In this document: positions 54,890-63,257 of the stretch, one piece after another | Layout of the letters: each line of letters starts with the position of its first letter | Numbering within the stretch: position 1 is the first letter of the stretch | Source: Cellulophaga fucicola | GTDB lineage: Bacteria; Bacteroidota; Bacteroidia; Flavobacteriales; Flavobacteriaceae | Direction: 5' to 3' | Length of the DNA: 64,000 nt | Assembly: GCF_900119145.1 (NCBI RefSeq) | Contig: NZ_FPIY01000006.1 | Location: forward strand, 1-64,000 | Translations under genes and position numbers: made by a program | The notes under the pieces: model-generated | The model's input: the letters and a program-made list of their open reading frames with translations, nothing else | Database searches by the model: none | What the model was told of the DNA's origin: nothing

Positions 54890-56044
54890 ATGAATAAAAC
54901 GACAATCATACTTTTTGCGTTGTTTGGAATCAATTCAATATTTGCTCAAGTAGAAAAAAACATATACGAATTAAATTCTATAGAAAACCTTTTAACCGAC
55001 GATGTTAAGAAAATTATGGATGACAATTTAGTGGATAAAAAAGTTGTGTTTCTTGGAGAATCAAATCATTATTTCGGAGCTGACTTATTGGCTAAAACAG
55101 AATTTGTAAAGTATTTAGTTTTAGAACAAGGTTATAAAAATATAGTCTTTGAGAGCGATTTTTTTGGCCTTTATTTTGACCATAATAAAAATATCGAAAA
55201 TAATCTTTATCCCTTTTGGTCTCGTTCAGTTCAAGGTAAAGAATTATTCGAATTTATAGAGAAACATAACGTTACCATTTGGGGTTTAGATAATCAAATG
55301 ACTTCTTATTATTCTATAAAAAACTTTACCGAAAAATTTACTGAATTTTTAAATGACAATTCCATAGAAGTTAACGCGAATTTTTTAGAATTAACGGAAA
55401 CTTTTATCAAAAACAGAAATAATGCTGGCAAAGTTGTCGGTAAATCAAATTTAGAAATCTTAAACAAGGAACTAGAAAAACTTTTAGAAAACCAAGATGT
55501 AATTCAAAATAAACTTTGGTTTAAATTTATAGAAAGCTACAGAAGTAATATTATTATGAATTCAGCTCTTAATAGCAATGAACAAGCAACAGTTATAAGA
55601 GATAACCAAATGGCCAAAAACTTAGATTTTATTGTTAATAAAATGCCAGAAAAAAAGTTCATTGTTTGGTTACATAATGCACATATGATAAAAGATAATT
55701 ACGGGACTCGAAGTGGACAAACAATGGGATTTCAATTCGCAGAAAAAAACCTTAATAATTCATATCATATAGCAATTTCTTCTGTAAATATGCCCTTTAG
55801 AAAATCTAGATGGATTGAAAAATACAGTAAAGACGAAGAGAACTTATTGCATTTTTTACCTTCAACAGAAAAAAATTACTTGATTGACGCACGTCAAGTT
55901 ATTAATGAAAATAAGCAATATCAACAAAACGAATATGAAGGAATGTTTGTCGTTGATGAGAAGAAGATAAAAACAAATTGGTTTAATCATTATGATGTCT
56001 TAGTTTTCATCTCAAAAGGAGAAGACATAAAGATTGCGGAATAA
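54890..56044 (+). CDS. Erythromycin-esterase-like exported protein
   Basis: This 384-residue protein has a signal peptide (about 1-20, ending IFAQ). The catalytic-type motifs of the erythromycin esterase superfamily are present: VFLGESNHYFGA (Glu and His), a conserved Glu/Asp in IVFESDFFGLYFD, RDNQMAKNLDFIV, and VWLHNAHMIKD with the second His. True macrolide hydrolysis is known for only a few members, so antibiotic resistance should not be assumed. It lies between the hairpin repeat and an inverted TGTTGCTAA (56049-56057), as if on a movable cassette. Confidence 0.78.
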   Translation: MNKTTIILFALFGINSIFAQVEKNIYELNSIENLLTDDVKKIMDDNLVDKKVVFLGESNHYFGADLLAKTEFVKYLVLEQGYKNIVFESDFFGLYFDHNKNIENNLYPFWSRSVQGKELFEFIEKHNVTIWGLDNQMTSYYSIKNFTEKFTEFLNDNSIEVNANFLELTETFIKNRNNAGKVVGKSNLEILNKELEKLLENQDVIQNKLWFKFIESYRSNIIMNSALNSNEQATVIRDNQMAKNLDFIVNKMPEKKFIVWLHNAHMIKDNYGTRSGQTMGFQFAEKNLNNSYHIAISSVNMPFRKSRWIEKYSKDEENLLHFLPSTEKNYLIDARQVINENKQYQQNEYEGMFVVDEKKIKTNWFNHYDVLVFISKGEDIKIAE

Positions 56045-56048
56045 ATAC

Positions 56049-56057
56049 TGTTGCTAA
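56049..56057. repeat. Inverted copy of the repeat end downstream of the esterase-like gene
   Basis: TGTTGCTAA is the exact reverse complement of TTAGCAACA at 54869-54877. Together they bracket the esterase-like gene about 1.2 kb apart. A match of 9 bp can be chance; its position right after the stop codon makes it notable. Confidence 0.4.
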
Positions 56058-56075
56058 AAACAAAAGAAATTCAAC

Positions 56076-56798
56076 TTGCAAGTAGAAATAAAAAACACAA
56101 GGATTAATTGTTACAAATGTATGCGGCCAATAAGCACATGTATTTGCAAATACATTAGTCCACTAAAGACTAAGACTCGTTTTATTATTCTTATGCACCC
56201 AAAGGAGTACAAAAAAGAAAAAAACGGAACGGGACATATAACTAACCTTCAACTTAAAAATTCAGAAATTATAGTTGGTGTAGATTTTACCAATAATAGT
56301 CGTGTAAATAATATACTAGCTAAAGAAAATAGCTCTTCTTTTTTACTTTATCCAGGAAAAGACAACTTTAACTTATCGGTACGGAAAAGTGAAGAAATAA
56401 ATTCTTTTATGGGGAATACTCCCTACATTTTTCTTATTGATGGTACGTGGCCCTGCGCACGTAAAATACTGAAACTAAGTAAAAACTTGCAAAAATTACA
56501 AAGAGTGAGTTTTGACAATAAAATAAAATCAAAATTTATAATAAAACAGCAGCCAGAGTCTCTTTGTCTTAGTACAATTGAGTCTGTTTATACAGTCTTA
56601 AATTTACTTAAGGAAGCTGAGTTAGAAAAATGTGAGACGAAGGATTTTCTTATTCCTTTTGAAAAAATGATTGAGCATCAACTAGAATATATGCTTAATC
56701 CAAATAGTAAAAACTATTGTTCTACTGCAAACAAAACAATTACTCCTAAGAACATGTATAAGAAGAACACGGAGAGGAATATTATTTTTGAACAATAA
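56076..56798 (+). CDS. DTW-domain tRNA-uridine aminocarboxypropyltransferase
   Basis: The product has 240 residues from a TTG start. No upstream ATG exists in frame, and the next Met would lose the first zinc cysteine. The N-terminal zinc motif (CYKCMRPISTCICK) and the central IDGTWPCARK box define the DTW family, which adds the 3-amino-3-carboxypropyl group to uridine in tRNA (acp3U), as TapT does. The end holds a conserved LSTIESVYTVL segment. Its placement amid accessory genes is unusual for an RNA-modifying enzyme but not unique. Confidence 0.82.
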   Translation: MQVEIKNTRINCYKCMRPISTCICKYISPLKTKTRFIILMHPKEYKKEKNGTGHITNLQLKNSEIIVGVDFTNNSRVNNILAKENSSSFLLYPGKDNFNLSVRKSEEINSFMGNTPYIFLIDGTWPCARKILKLSKNLQKLQRVSFDNKIKSKFIIKQQPESLCLSTIESVYTVLNLLKEAELEKCETKDFLIPFEKMIEHQLEYMLNPNSKNYCSTANKTITPKNMYKKNTERNIIFEQ

Positions 56799-56833
56799 TT
56801 TAATTATTATCTGGATAAACTTAGGAGGTTTAC

Positions 56834-57433
56834 CTAGGACTTCGCTTTAGGATTATACATTACTATAATCTGAATTATAATGGCTAATAAAACCAATATA
56901 TAAATCTCAATTTGGGTAAATAATTCTACTGTATCTAAAGCTTGTTTACTAATTGACATTTGCCTACTTCCTTCGTTAAGCTGAATTTTTGATAAACTAC
57001 TAAGATTTATTTTTAGATTTTTAATGTTATTTACTACCAGAGAATTATCTCTATAATCAGAATTTAAAAAATGCTTTTCAGAATCTAATAAAGCCTGAAC
57101 ATTATTCTTTAAGTCATTAAATACATTAGACTCTTCTACTGTTAGTTTTGTTTGCTCATATCTAGAAACTAAAGATTGTAAATTATCATTAACCTTTAAA
57201 TTTTCAGTTTTAAAAAAAGTAGAATCTAATGTAGCAACCGCTAATTCTTTTTGCTGAACAGATTTAAGCATCTCAAAAATTAAATCGTTAGCTATTAACC
57301 TGTCTTCATAAATTGTAACAACAGAGTCGCGTACTCTTACAAAATTATCTTTATCAATTAAATTTGTAGCAATGATTAAAACAAAAACCATTAGGATTCC
57401 GAGTATCCATTTTAACTTACTGTAGAAAGCCAT
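56834..57433 (-). CDS. Membrane-anchored four-helix-bundle sensor without output domain
   Basis: This 199-residue protein has one helix at the N-terminus (about 7-26) and one near the C-terminus (about 172-192). The 145 residues between them are periplasmic, all-helical and rich in Leu, Asn and Ser. This matches the 4HB sensor module of chemoreceptors, but only 7 residues follow the second membrane helix, so there is no HAMP, kinase or signalling domain. It is either a stand-alone ligand-binding protein or a remnant. Confidence 0.65.
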   Translation of the reverse strand: MAFYSKLKWILGILMVFVLIIATNLIDKDNFVRVRDSVVTIYEDRLIANDLIFEMLKSVQQKELAVATLDSTFFKTENLKVNDNLQSLVSRYEQTKLTVEESNVFNDLKNNVQALLDSEKHFLNSDYRDNSLVVNNIKNLKINLSSLSKIQLNEGSRQMSISKQALDTVELFTQIEIYILVLLAIIIQIIVMYNPKAKS

Positions 57434-57654
57434 ACTTTATAGGTCTAAAGATTAAACAACAGCTACAAATATACAAAAACGTTAAATCTCAATTTATATA
57501 AATTAAAGCAGATCATCTTCTGGTTCACTTTCTTTTGTTAACTTAGTTTAAGCCATTACAACTAAACGTGTACAAACACCTTATTTACTCTTGCATAACA
57601 GTGTCTAACTTTAAAATATGAAACAATTTTTTCATTAAAACATACGCAGAAACA

Positions 57655-58458
57655 ATGAGTACAGATCATAATTATGTAGAAATAAACCGACAGTCTTGGA
57701 ACAATAGAACGGATACTCATTTAAAATCTGAATTTTATGATCTTGACGGGTTTCTAAAAGGTAAAAATTCTTTAAATAGTATTGAACTAAATTTACTTGG
57801 CGATATAAAAGGAAAATCTATTTTGCATTTACAATGTCATTTTGGACAGGATACTATTTCCTTGAGTAGGCTAGGCGCAAATGTTACAGGTATAGATTTA
57901 TCTGACAAAGCTATAGACAGTGCTAAGCAAATTGCGAAAGACACCAATTCTAATACAAAGTTTATTTGTTGTAATATTTATGATTTACCAGAACATCTAG
58001 ACCAAAAATTTGATGTTATTTATACAAGTTACGGTACAATTGGCTGGCTACCAGATATAGATAAATGGGCTAAAATTGTGTCTCAATTTCTAAAACCACA
58101 AGGGCAATTTGTTTTTGTAGAATTTCATCCTGTTGTTTGGATGTTTGATGACGATTTTAAAAAAATTACATACAGATATTTTAATTCTGGAGCAATTATA
58201 GAGACAGAAAACGGAACTTATGCCGATAAAAAAGCAGACATAAATCAATCTTATGTAATGTGGAACCACGGAATTGGCGAAGTAGTAAACAGCCTAATAA
58301 AAAACGGTCTAGAAATAAAAACGTTTAATGAGTTTGATTATTCGCCGTACAATTGTTTTAACAAAACAATAGAATTTGAGCCAGGAAAATATAGAATAGC
58401 ACATTTAGAAGATAAAATTCCTATGGTATATTCTATAGTTTCAAAAAAGAAGAACTAA
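57655..58458 (+). CDS. Class I SAM-dependent methyltransferase
   Basis: This 267-residue cytosolic methyltransferase has motif I ILHLQCHFGQDTISLSRLG, the acidic ribose-binding loop TGIDLSDKAID, and motif IV-like DVIYTSYGTIGWLPD. The family covers small-molecule methylation, and the substrate is unknown. The ATG at 57655 is preceded by about 220 AT-rich bases with no other gene. Confidence 0.85.
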   Translation: MSTDHNYVEINRQSWNNRTDTHLKSEFYDLDGFLKGKNSLNSIELNLLGDIKGKSILHLQCHFGQDTISLSRLGANVTGIDLSDKAIDSAKQIAKDTNSNTKFICCNIYDLPEHLDQKFDVIYTSYGTIGWLPDIDKWAKIVSQFLKPQGQFVFVEFHPVVWMFDDDFKKITYRYFNSGAIIETENGTYADKKADINQSYVMWNHGIGEVVNSLIKNGLEIKTFNEFDYSPYNCFNKTIEFEPGKYRIAHLEDKIPMVYSIVSKKKN

Positions 58459-58511
58459 AACAATTAATTACTATATACAAGCTATTGTACATACTTTTAA
58501 AATTAGATTAA

Positions 58512-59042
58512 TTGACTGAAAAATTTAGAGATATAGAATATTTAAAGTCTGGAAATGATAGACAAAAACTTGCTTTCTCAGAAATTAAAAAGTATAAAAT
58601 TTTAGAGAAACTTAAAAAGTTTAATCCTATTTTGACTGGTACAATTCCTATCGGAATTGATATTCCAGAAAGTGACTTGGATATAATTTGTGAATGTAAA
58701 AATCATTCCGAATTTTCTAACTTCTTACGAGAGCAATTCTCTGATAAAAAAGATTTTAAAATTTACTCAGTAAATCAAGAAGGAGTTAAGTCTACTGTTG
58801 CAGAGTTTAAAACCGAGAACTTTTTATTTGAGATTTTTGGCCAAGATAGTCCTACCACAAAACAAAATGCTTATCTACATATGCTTATAGAAAATAGCAT
58901 CTTAGAGAAAAATGGACTAAAATTTAGACAAGAAATAAAAAGGTTAAAATCTAGCGGAATAAAAACAGAACCTGCATTTGCAAAACTACTAGGTCTAAAA
59001 GGAAATCCGTATATTGAACTGCTAAAGCTAGCAGCTAAATAA
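58512..59042 (+). CDS. DUF4269 protein (nucleotidyltransferase-like)
   Basis: The product has 176 residues from a TTG start. The conserved block GTIPIGIDIPESDLDIICE resembles the GS...DxD core of small nucleotidyltransferases and defines DUF4269. The rest is alpha/beta with YLHMLIENSIL near the C-terminus. The role is unknown; it may be a toxin-antitoxin or modifying enzyme relative. It stands alone between a methyltransferase gene and a gene fragment. Confidence 0.75.
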   Translation: MTEKFRDIEYLKSGNDRQKLAFSEIKKYKILEKLKKFNPILTGTIPIGIDIPESDLDIICECKNHSEFSNFLREQFSDKKDFKIYSVNQEGVKSTVAEFKTENFLFEIFGQDSPTTKQNAYLHMLIENSILEKNGLKFRQEIKRLKSSGIKTEPAFAKLLGLKGNPYIELLKLAAK

Positions 59043-59085
59043 CAATTAAGTTGTTACTTTTCACTGCTAAACTGTTTGCTCTAAT

Positions 59086-59301
59086 ATGAAAAAACAACTA
59101 ACACAGATAATTTTATCATTAGTCTTTACTGCAATGTTTTTAAGTGGTAAAAAAGAAAAGGTAATATCTGATGTTAAATTTGAACAAGTAGTATTTTATG
59201 AAGTCTCTTCTTTAATTTTAGATTCAATCTATTATGATAAAAGACTTCTTCCTATTCTCACTCATAAAGATAAAGATTTTTTTAAATATATATTCTTGTA
59301 A
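59086..59301 (+). CDS. Short hypothetical protein with altered lipobox, possible remnant
   Basis: This 71-residue frame has an N-terminal hydrophobic stretch (about 6-20). The sequence FLSGKKEK looks like a lipobox in which the Cys has become Gly (GGT where TGT is expected). No family is recognised, and the frame ends 4 nt before the next ATG. It may be a decayed lipoprotein gene or a small membrane protein. Confidence 0.4.
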   Translation: MKKQLTQIILSLVFTAMFLSGKKEKVISDVKFEQVVFYEVSSLILDSIYYDKRLLPILTHKDKDFFKYIFL

Positions 59302-59305
59302 TTAG

Positions 59306-60337
59306 ATGAAAAAAAGGCAAGCAAAACAAATTTTTAGAATACTATTAATTGGCGGGTCCATAATTTCATTGTTTTATGTACCGTGGATATTAGTAAAAGC
59401 CTGGATTTTACCACTACCAGATACCGTACAAGAGCAAGTAGACAACACTATTGGTTATGGGTTTAATGGTGTTATTGTTTATGTAGACCAAGCTGGTAAG
59501 TCCCCAGCGTTTTATTCCGCTGGCTTTAAAAACAAAGAAAAAAAGATACCCGCAGACCCAAATTCTTTGTTTAAAATTGCAAGTATTAGCAAATTATATG
59601 TAGCCGTGGCAATTACCAAACTGGTTAAAAGCGAGCGTTTGTCTCTAGATGCTACATTGGCAGATTACTTTCCTGAGCTTGTAGGCAGAATTGAAAATGC
59701 AGATAAGATTACATTACGCTTAATGGTACAACACAGAAGTGGTATTCCTAACTTTACAGATAATCCTGATTTTTGGACAAATGAATCTAATAACGATAAA
59801 GATCCGTTAGATTTTGCTCTTGATTTACCCGCTAACTTTAAACCCGGCAAGGGTTATGGATATTCTAATACTAACTATTTATTGCTTTCCAGAATAATAG
59901 AAAAGGTTGTTGGGTATAGTCGTGACCAATACATAAAAGAAGAAATTTTAATTCCACTTGGACTAAAAAATACTTTTGGATCGCTTAGCGAAGTAGAAAA
60001 TATAGACGATGTTATGAGTGGCTATTATGTTGGTCTTAAAGAAGACTTTAAAACCAAAGAACAAGGAATGCTAGCTACAGCAGAAGATGTTGGTATTTTC
60101 ATAAGAGCATTAAATAACGGTACGGTGTTTAATGAAGGAGAACAAGAAATCTATTCTTCAATTTACGTTTATGACCACGGAGGCTTAGTTCCTGGATATC
60201 AAAGTTTAGCAGAATACCATAAAGATATGGATATGGTTGTTGTTCAGTTTATGAATACAACTGATTTTGAAGGCTATAATTGGAATTTATCAGAAATTAT
60301 ATATAATCGAATTGTAAAAATAATAAGAACTAAATAG
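59306..60337 (+). CDS. Serine hydrolase of the class C beta-lactamase/DD-peptidase fold
   Basis: This 343-residue exported or membrane-anchored protein has an N-terminal hydrophobic segment (about 11-32) that looks like a signal anchor. The active-site motifs are all present: SxxK as SISK (around residue 93), YxN as YSN in GYGYSNTNYL, and HxG as HGG in YDHGGLVPGY. The family includes beta-lactamases, esterases and D-aminopeptidases, and the true substrate is unknown. Confidence 0.85.
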   Translation: MKKRQAKQIFRILLIGGSIISLFYVPWILVKAWILPLPDTVQEQVDNTIGYGFNGVIVYVDQAGKSPAFYSAGFKNKEKKIPADPNSLFKIASISKLYVAVAITKLVKSERLSLDATLADYFPELVGRIENADKITLRLMVQHRSGIPNFTDNPDFWTNESNNDKDPLDFALDLPANFKPGKGYGYSNTNYLLLSRIIEKVVGYSRDQYIKEEILIPLGLKNTFGSLSEVENIDDVMSGYYVGLKEDFKTKEQGMLATAEDVGIFIRALNNGTVFNEGEQEIYSSIYVYDHGGLVPGYQSLAEYHKDMDMVVVQFMNTTDFEGYNWNLSEIIYNRIVKIIRTK

Positions 60338-60375
60338 ACAACTCTCTAAGTAAGATTCTAAATAAATAATTAATT

Positions 60376-60753
60376 ATGATTAAAACCACATATACTTTTT
60401 TAATATTCATCCTAATAGTAAGTCTTACGGTTGCTTGCAAGCAAAAAGCAACAGAACAAAAAACCAAAGAGAACATTAAAAAAAATGAAGTAGCTAACAT
60501 ACCAACGTTTCTCCTGTACGGCGAATTAGTACCAGAGGGTTATGTAGAAGAAAAAGATAGCAGTATTACCAAAAAATCTGGGTTTACTATAAAAAGGGTT
60601 GCAGACTGCGAGATTACAGACCAACTTGTTGACAGTGTTAAAACAATTAATCTGAAAAATGAATTGATAATGAATTCTAAATACGGAGATAATTGGAAGC
60701 AGGAATTTGAAAAAGAAACAAACCTAAGGCTTCAAATTCCGGATATTAACTAA
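60376..60753 (+). CDS. Hypothetical lipoprotein
   Basis: This 125-residue lipoprotein has lipobox LTVAC (Cys near residue 21) and a Lys/Glu/Gln/Thr linker. The mature domain of about 85 residues (FLLYGELVPEGYVEEKDSS, VADCEITDQLVDSV) has no family I recognise. It lies 38 nt after the serine hydrolase gene in the same direction and may be co-transcribed. Confidence 0.6.
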   Translation: MIKTTYTFLIFILIVSLTVACKQKATEQKTKENIKKNEVANIPTFLLYGELVPEGYVEEKDSSITKKSGFTIKRVADCEITDQLVDSVKTINLKNELIMNSKYGDNWKQEFEKETNLRLQIPDIN

Positions 60754-60820
60754 AATTATTATACACACCTTATCATCTTAAAAAAACAACTTACCTCCTA
60801 TTTTAGAGAGATATACAAAA

Positions 60821-60842
60821 AAACATTCTTAGTCGTATGTTT
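60821..60842. promoter_or_regulatory. Putative TetR operator 1 (autoregulatory)
   Basis: AAACAT-N10-ATGTTT. The 18-bp core, read on the minus strand, is ACATAC-N6-GAATGT, identical in its 12 outer positions to operator 2 at 61475-61496. It lies just upstream of the -7 box of the TetR gene, where binding would block transcription. Confidence 0.7.
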
Positions 60843-60846
60843 TTAG

Positions 60847-60855
60847 TATCTTTGC
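60847..60855 (+). promoter_or_regulatory. -7 promoter box of the TetR gene
   Basis: TATCTTTGC is a perfect box ending 3 nt before the ATG, so the mRNA is predicted to be leaderless or nearly so. The operator lies directly upstream, between the -33 and -7 positions. Confidence 0.65.
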
Positions 60856-60858
60856 AAC

Positions 60859-61461
60859 ATGCAACAAGACCTAAAATCTGAACTTACAAAGCAACTTATT
60901 ATAGATAAGGCTTTTAATTTATTCTATAAGGATGGTTTTAAAACGACTAGCATAGATAAAATAATGAAAGAAACTACCTTGAGTAAAGGTGCTTTTTATC
61001 ATCATTATAAAAACAAAAAAGAATTAGGTACCGCCGTTATTAGTCTTAAAGTAAAAAAGAGAGTTGTAGACGGAATGATTACTCCTTTGCAAAACTCTGG
61101 GAATGCATTTACTATTCTAGAGACTGTTTTTATGAACCGTTTAAAAGCTTTTCCTTTTTACGACAAGCAAAACGGTTGCCCTATGAACAACTTAATAAAC
61201 GAAATAGGCAACACAGAAATAGCATACCAAAATGCTTTAAAAAGTATAATTGAAGAATGGAAAATTGCTTTAATTTGTTTAATTGAAAAAGGAAAAAAAG
61301 AAAGAAGCATAAAAGAAAATATAAATTCCAAGGCTGTAGCCATATACTTAATAAGTGCCTTTGAAGGCATTAGGGGCATTAGAAAACTATACAATGACGA
61401 TACTATTTTAGATGAATATCTAATAGGACTTAAGTTATATTTAAATCAATTAAAAAAATAA
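60859..61461 (+). CDS. TetR/AcrR family transcriptional regulator
   Basis: This 200-residue dimeric repressor has an N-terminal helix-turn-helix at about 12-58 (TSIDKIMKETTLSKGAFYHHYKNKKEL). The ligand-binding domain is all-helical, with NGCPMNNLINEIG in a position typical of the AcrR/NemR-like group, where a Cys may sense electrophiles (an inference). Its own promoter and the downstream HAD-SDR unit carry matching operators, so it should repress itself and those two genes. Confidence 0.92.
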   Translation: MQQDLKSELTKQLIIDKAFNLFYKDGFKTTSIDKIMKETTLSKGAFYHHYKNKKELGTAVISLKVKKRVVDGMITPLQNSGNAFTILETVFMNRLKAFPFYDKQNGCPMNNLINEIGNTEIAYQNALKSIIEEWKIALICLIEKGKKERSIKENINSKAVAIYLISAFEGIRGIRKLYNDDTILDEYLIGLKLYLNQLKK

Positions 61462-61474
61462 TTTTTTTACCAAA

Positions 61475-61496
61475 AAACATACCTATTGGAATGTTT
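61475..61496. promoter_or_regulatory. Putative TetR operator 2 (HAD-SDR unit)
   Basis: AAACAT-N10-ATGTTT, core ACATACCTATTGGAATGT. It is largely self-complementary (ACATACC/GGAATGT) and lies 15 nt before the HAD start codon. No good TAnnTTTG box was found next to it. Confidence 0.7.
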
Positions 61497-61511
61497 TAAA
61501 TCACTACATAT

Positions 61512-62303
61512 ATGACTGAAAAAAGAAGAAACTTTATTAAAAAGGCAACTACAATAGGTTTAGGTGCTGCCGCAATTCCCCATCTTGGTTTTGCTAATAC
61601 AAAAACAACTTATGAGAACAAAGACGTAAGACCTAAGGTACTTTTCTTTGATGTAAACGAAACCTTGTTAGATTTAACAGTTATGAAAAAAAGTGTAGGT
61701 AAAGCTCTTGGTAATAGAAGTGATTTATTACCCTTATGGTTTACAACAATGCTACAGTACTCTTTAGTTTCTACTGTTGGCAGGCAGTATAATGATTTTG
61801 GAATTATTGGTGCTGCCGCCTTACAAATGGTAGCACTAAATAACGGAATTACACTAACTGAAAATGAAGCAAAAGAGGCTATTTTAGGCCCTATACGTTC
61901 TTTACCTGCTCACCCTGAGGTTAAAGAAGCTTTAAAAAGTTTAAAAGATGCTGGTTATAAGCTGGTTTCATTTACAAACTCATCTAACAAAGGAGTAGAA
62001 ACACAATTTAAAAATTCTGGTTTAACAGATTTTTTTGACGAAAGATTAAGTGTAGAAGATATAGGTAAATTTAAACCACACACAGATGCTTATGACTGGG
62101 CGGCAAGAAAAATGGGCATTAAACCAAATGAGTGTTTATTAGTTGCAGCACACGGTTGGGATATTTCTGGTGCAATATGGGCAAATTGGAGAACTGCTTT
62201 TATTAGCAGACCAGGAGCGCAATTGTATCCGTTGTCTGAGAAACCAGAAATTAATGAAATAAATTTAAAGCTTGTAGCAGACAAGTTAACAGCATTAAAA
62301 TAA
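61512..62303 (+). CDS. Haloacid dehalogenase type II-like HAD hydrolase with Tat-type signal
   Basis: This 263-residue protein has an N-terminal twin-arginine-like signal (KRRNFIKKATTIGLGAAAIP). The HAD core is of the L-2-haloacid dehalogenase type: nucleophile Asp in LFFDVNETLLDL, the Ser/Asn motif FTNSSNKG, catalytic Lys in GKFKPHTDAYDWA and acidic motif AAHGWDISGA. The substrate may be a haloacid or a phosphate ester. It is transcribed together with the SDR gene 13 nt downstream and is predicted to be under TetR control. Confidence 0.85.
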   Translation: MTEKRRNFIKKATTIGLGAAAIPHLGFANTKTTYENKDVRPKVLFFDVNETLLDLTVMKKSVGKALGNRSDLLPLWFTTMLQYSLVSTVGRQYNDFGIIGAAALQMVALNNGITLTENEAKEAILGPIRSLPAHPEVKEALKSLKDAGYKLVSFTNSSNKGVETQFKNSGLTDFFDERLSVEDIGKFKPHTDAYDWAARKMGIKPNECLLVAAHGWDISGAIWANWRTAFISRPGAQLYPLSEKPEINEINLKLVADKLTALK

Positions 62304-62316
62304 ACAATTCTAAATT

Positions 62317-63054
62317 ATGAAAAAATTAGAAAACAAAGTAATAATTGTAACAGGCTCTTCTAAAGGTATTGGTAAAGAGGTTGCAATTCTTTTAGCAAAA
62401 AATGGTGCAAGTATTGTTGTTAATCATTCTAATAGTAAAAAAGAAGCAGATGCTACAGCAAAAGAAATTACAGATAATGGAGGAAATGTAATTGTAGTAA
62501 AAGCAGATGTAAGCAACAAAGACCAAGTAACAGAGCTATTTGACAAAGCTATTGAGACTTTTGGAAAAATTGATGTCTTGGTAAATAATGCAGGTACTAT
62601 GATTTCAAAAAAATTAAAAGACAATACTGAAGACGATTTTACAAAACAGTTTAATGTAAATGTAAAAGGCGTTTTTAATACATTACAAGAAGCAGACAGT
62701 AAGTTGGCAGATAACGGTATTATTATTAATTTTTCTTCTAGTACTACAAAATTAATGTTACCAACTTATGCTATTTATTCGGCTACAAAAGCAGCTGTAG
62801 AACAAATGACAAGAGTATTCTCTAAAGAAATAGGAAGAGGAATTTCTGTAAATGCTATTGCGCCTGGAGCTACAGAAACAGAATTATTTTTAGACGGTAA
62901 GTCAAAAGAACAAATAGAGAAACTAAGTGCTATGAACGCCTTTAACAGATTGGCAAAACCAATAGACATTGCAAAAGTTGTATTGTTTTTAGCTAGTGAC
63001 GATTCTAAATGGATTTCTGGGCAAGTAATTGGAGCCAATGGTGCTCTAGTGTAA
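62317..63054 (+). CDS. Short-chain dehydrogenase/reductase
   Basis: This 245-residue NAD(P)H-dependent oxidoreductase has the cofactor motif VTGSSKGIGKEVA, NNAGT, and the catalytic triad with Ser in INFSSSTTKL and YxxxK in YAIYSATKAA. It is close to the 3-ketoacyl-ACP reductase branch, but its place with a TetR and a HAD gene points to a detoxifying aldehyde/ketone reductase (an inference). Confidence 0.9.
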   Translation: MKKLENKVIIVTGSSKGIGKEVAILLAKNGASIVVNHSNSKKEADATAKEITDNGGNVIVVKADVSNKDQVTELFDKAIETFGKIDVLVNNAGTMISKKLKDNTEDDFTKQFNVNVKGVFNTLQEADSKLADNGIIINFSSSTTKLMLPTYAIYSATKAAVEQMTRVFSKEIGRGISVNAIAPGATETELFLDGKSKEQIEKLSAMNAFNRLAKPIDIAKVVLFLASDDSKWISGQVIGANGALV

Positions 63055-63257
63055 TTTATAGTTAACTGTTATTCTACAAAGGTTATGAATAGTTTATGTT
63101 TAACAAGTGTTTGTTTTATTAGGGAACTAATTTAACAAACACAGAGACGAATTAAAAAGTACTGTTAAACGTAAGCCAAAATAGAACAATACGTCTTATA
63201 AGGTTTACTAAATAAATCTAATTAATGTAAATTGCCAATCTATATAAAGGTTAAATT

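Noticed and set aside
54890-56044. Calling the gene a macrolide resistance determinant
   Set aside because: Only superfamily motifs are visible; most members have no proven macrolide esterase activity.
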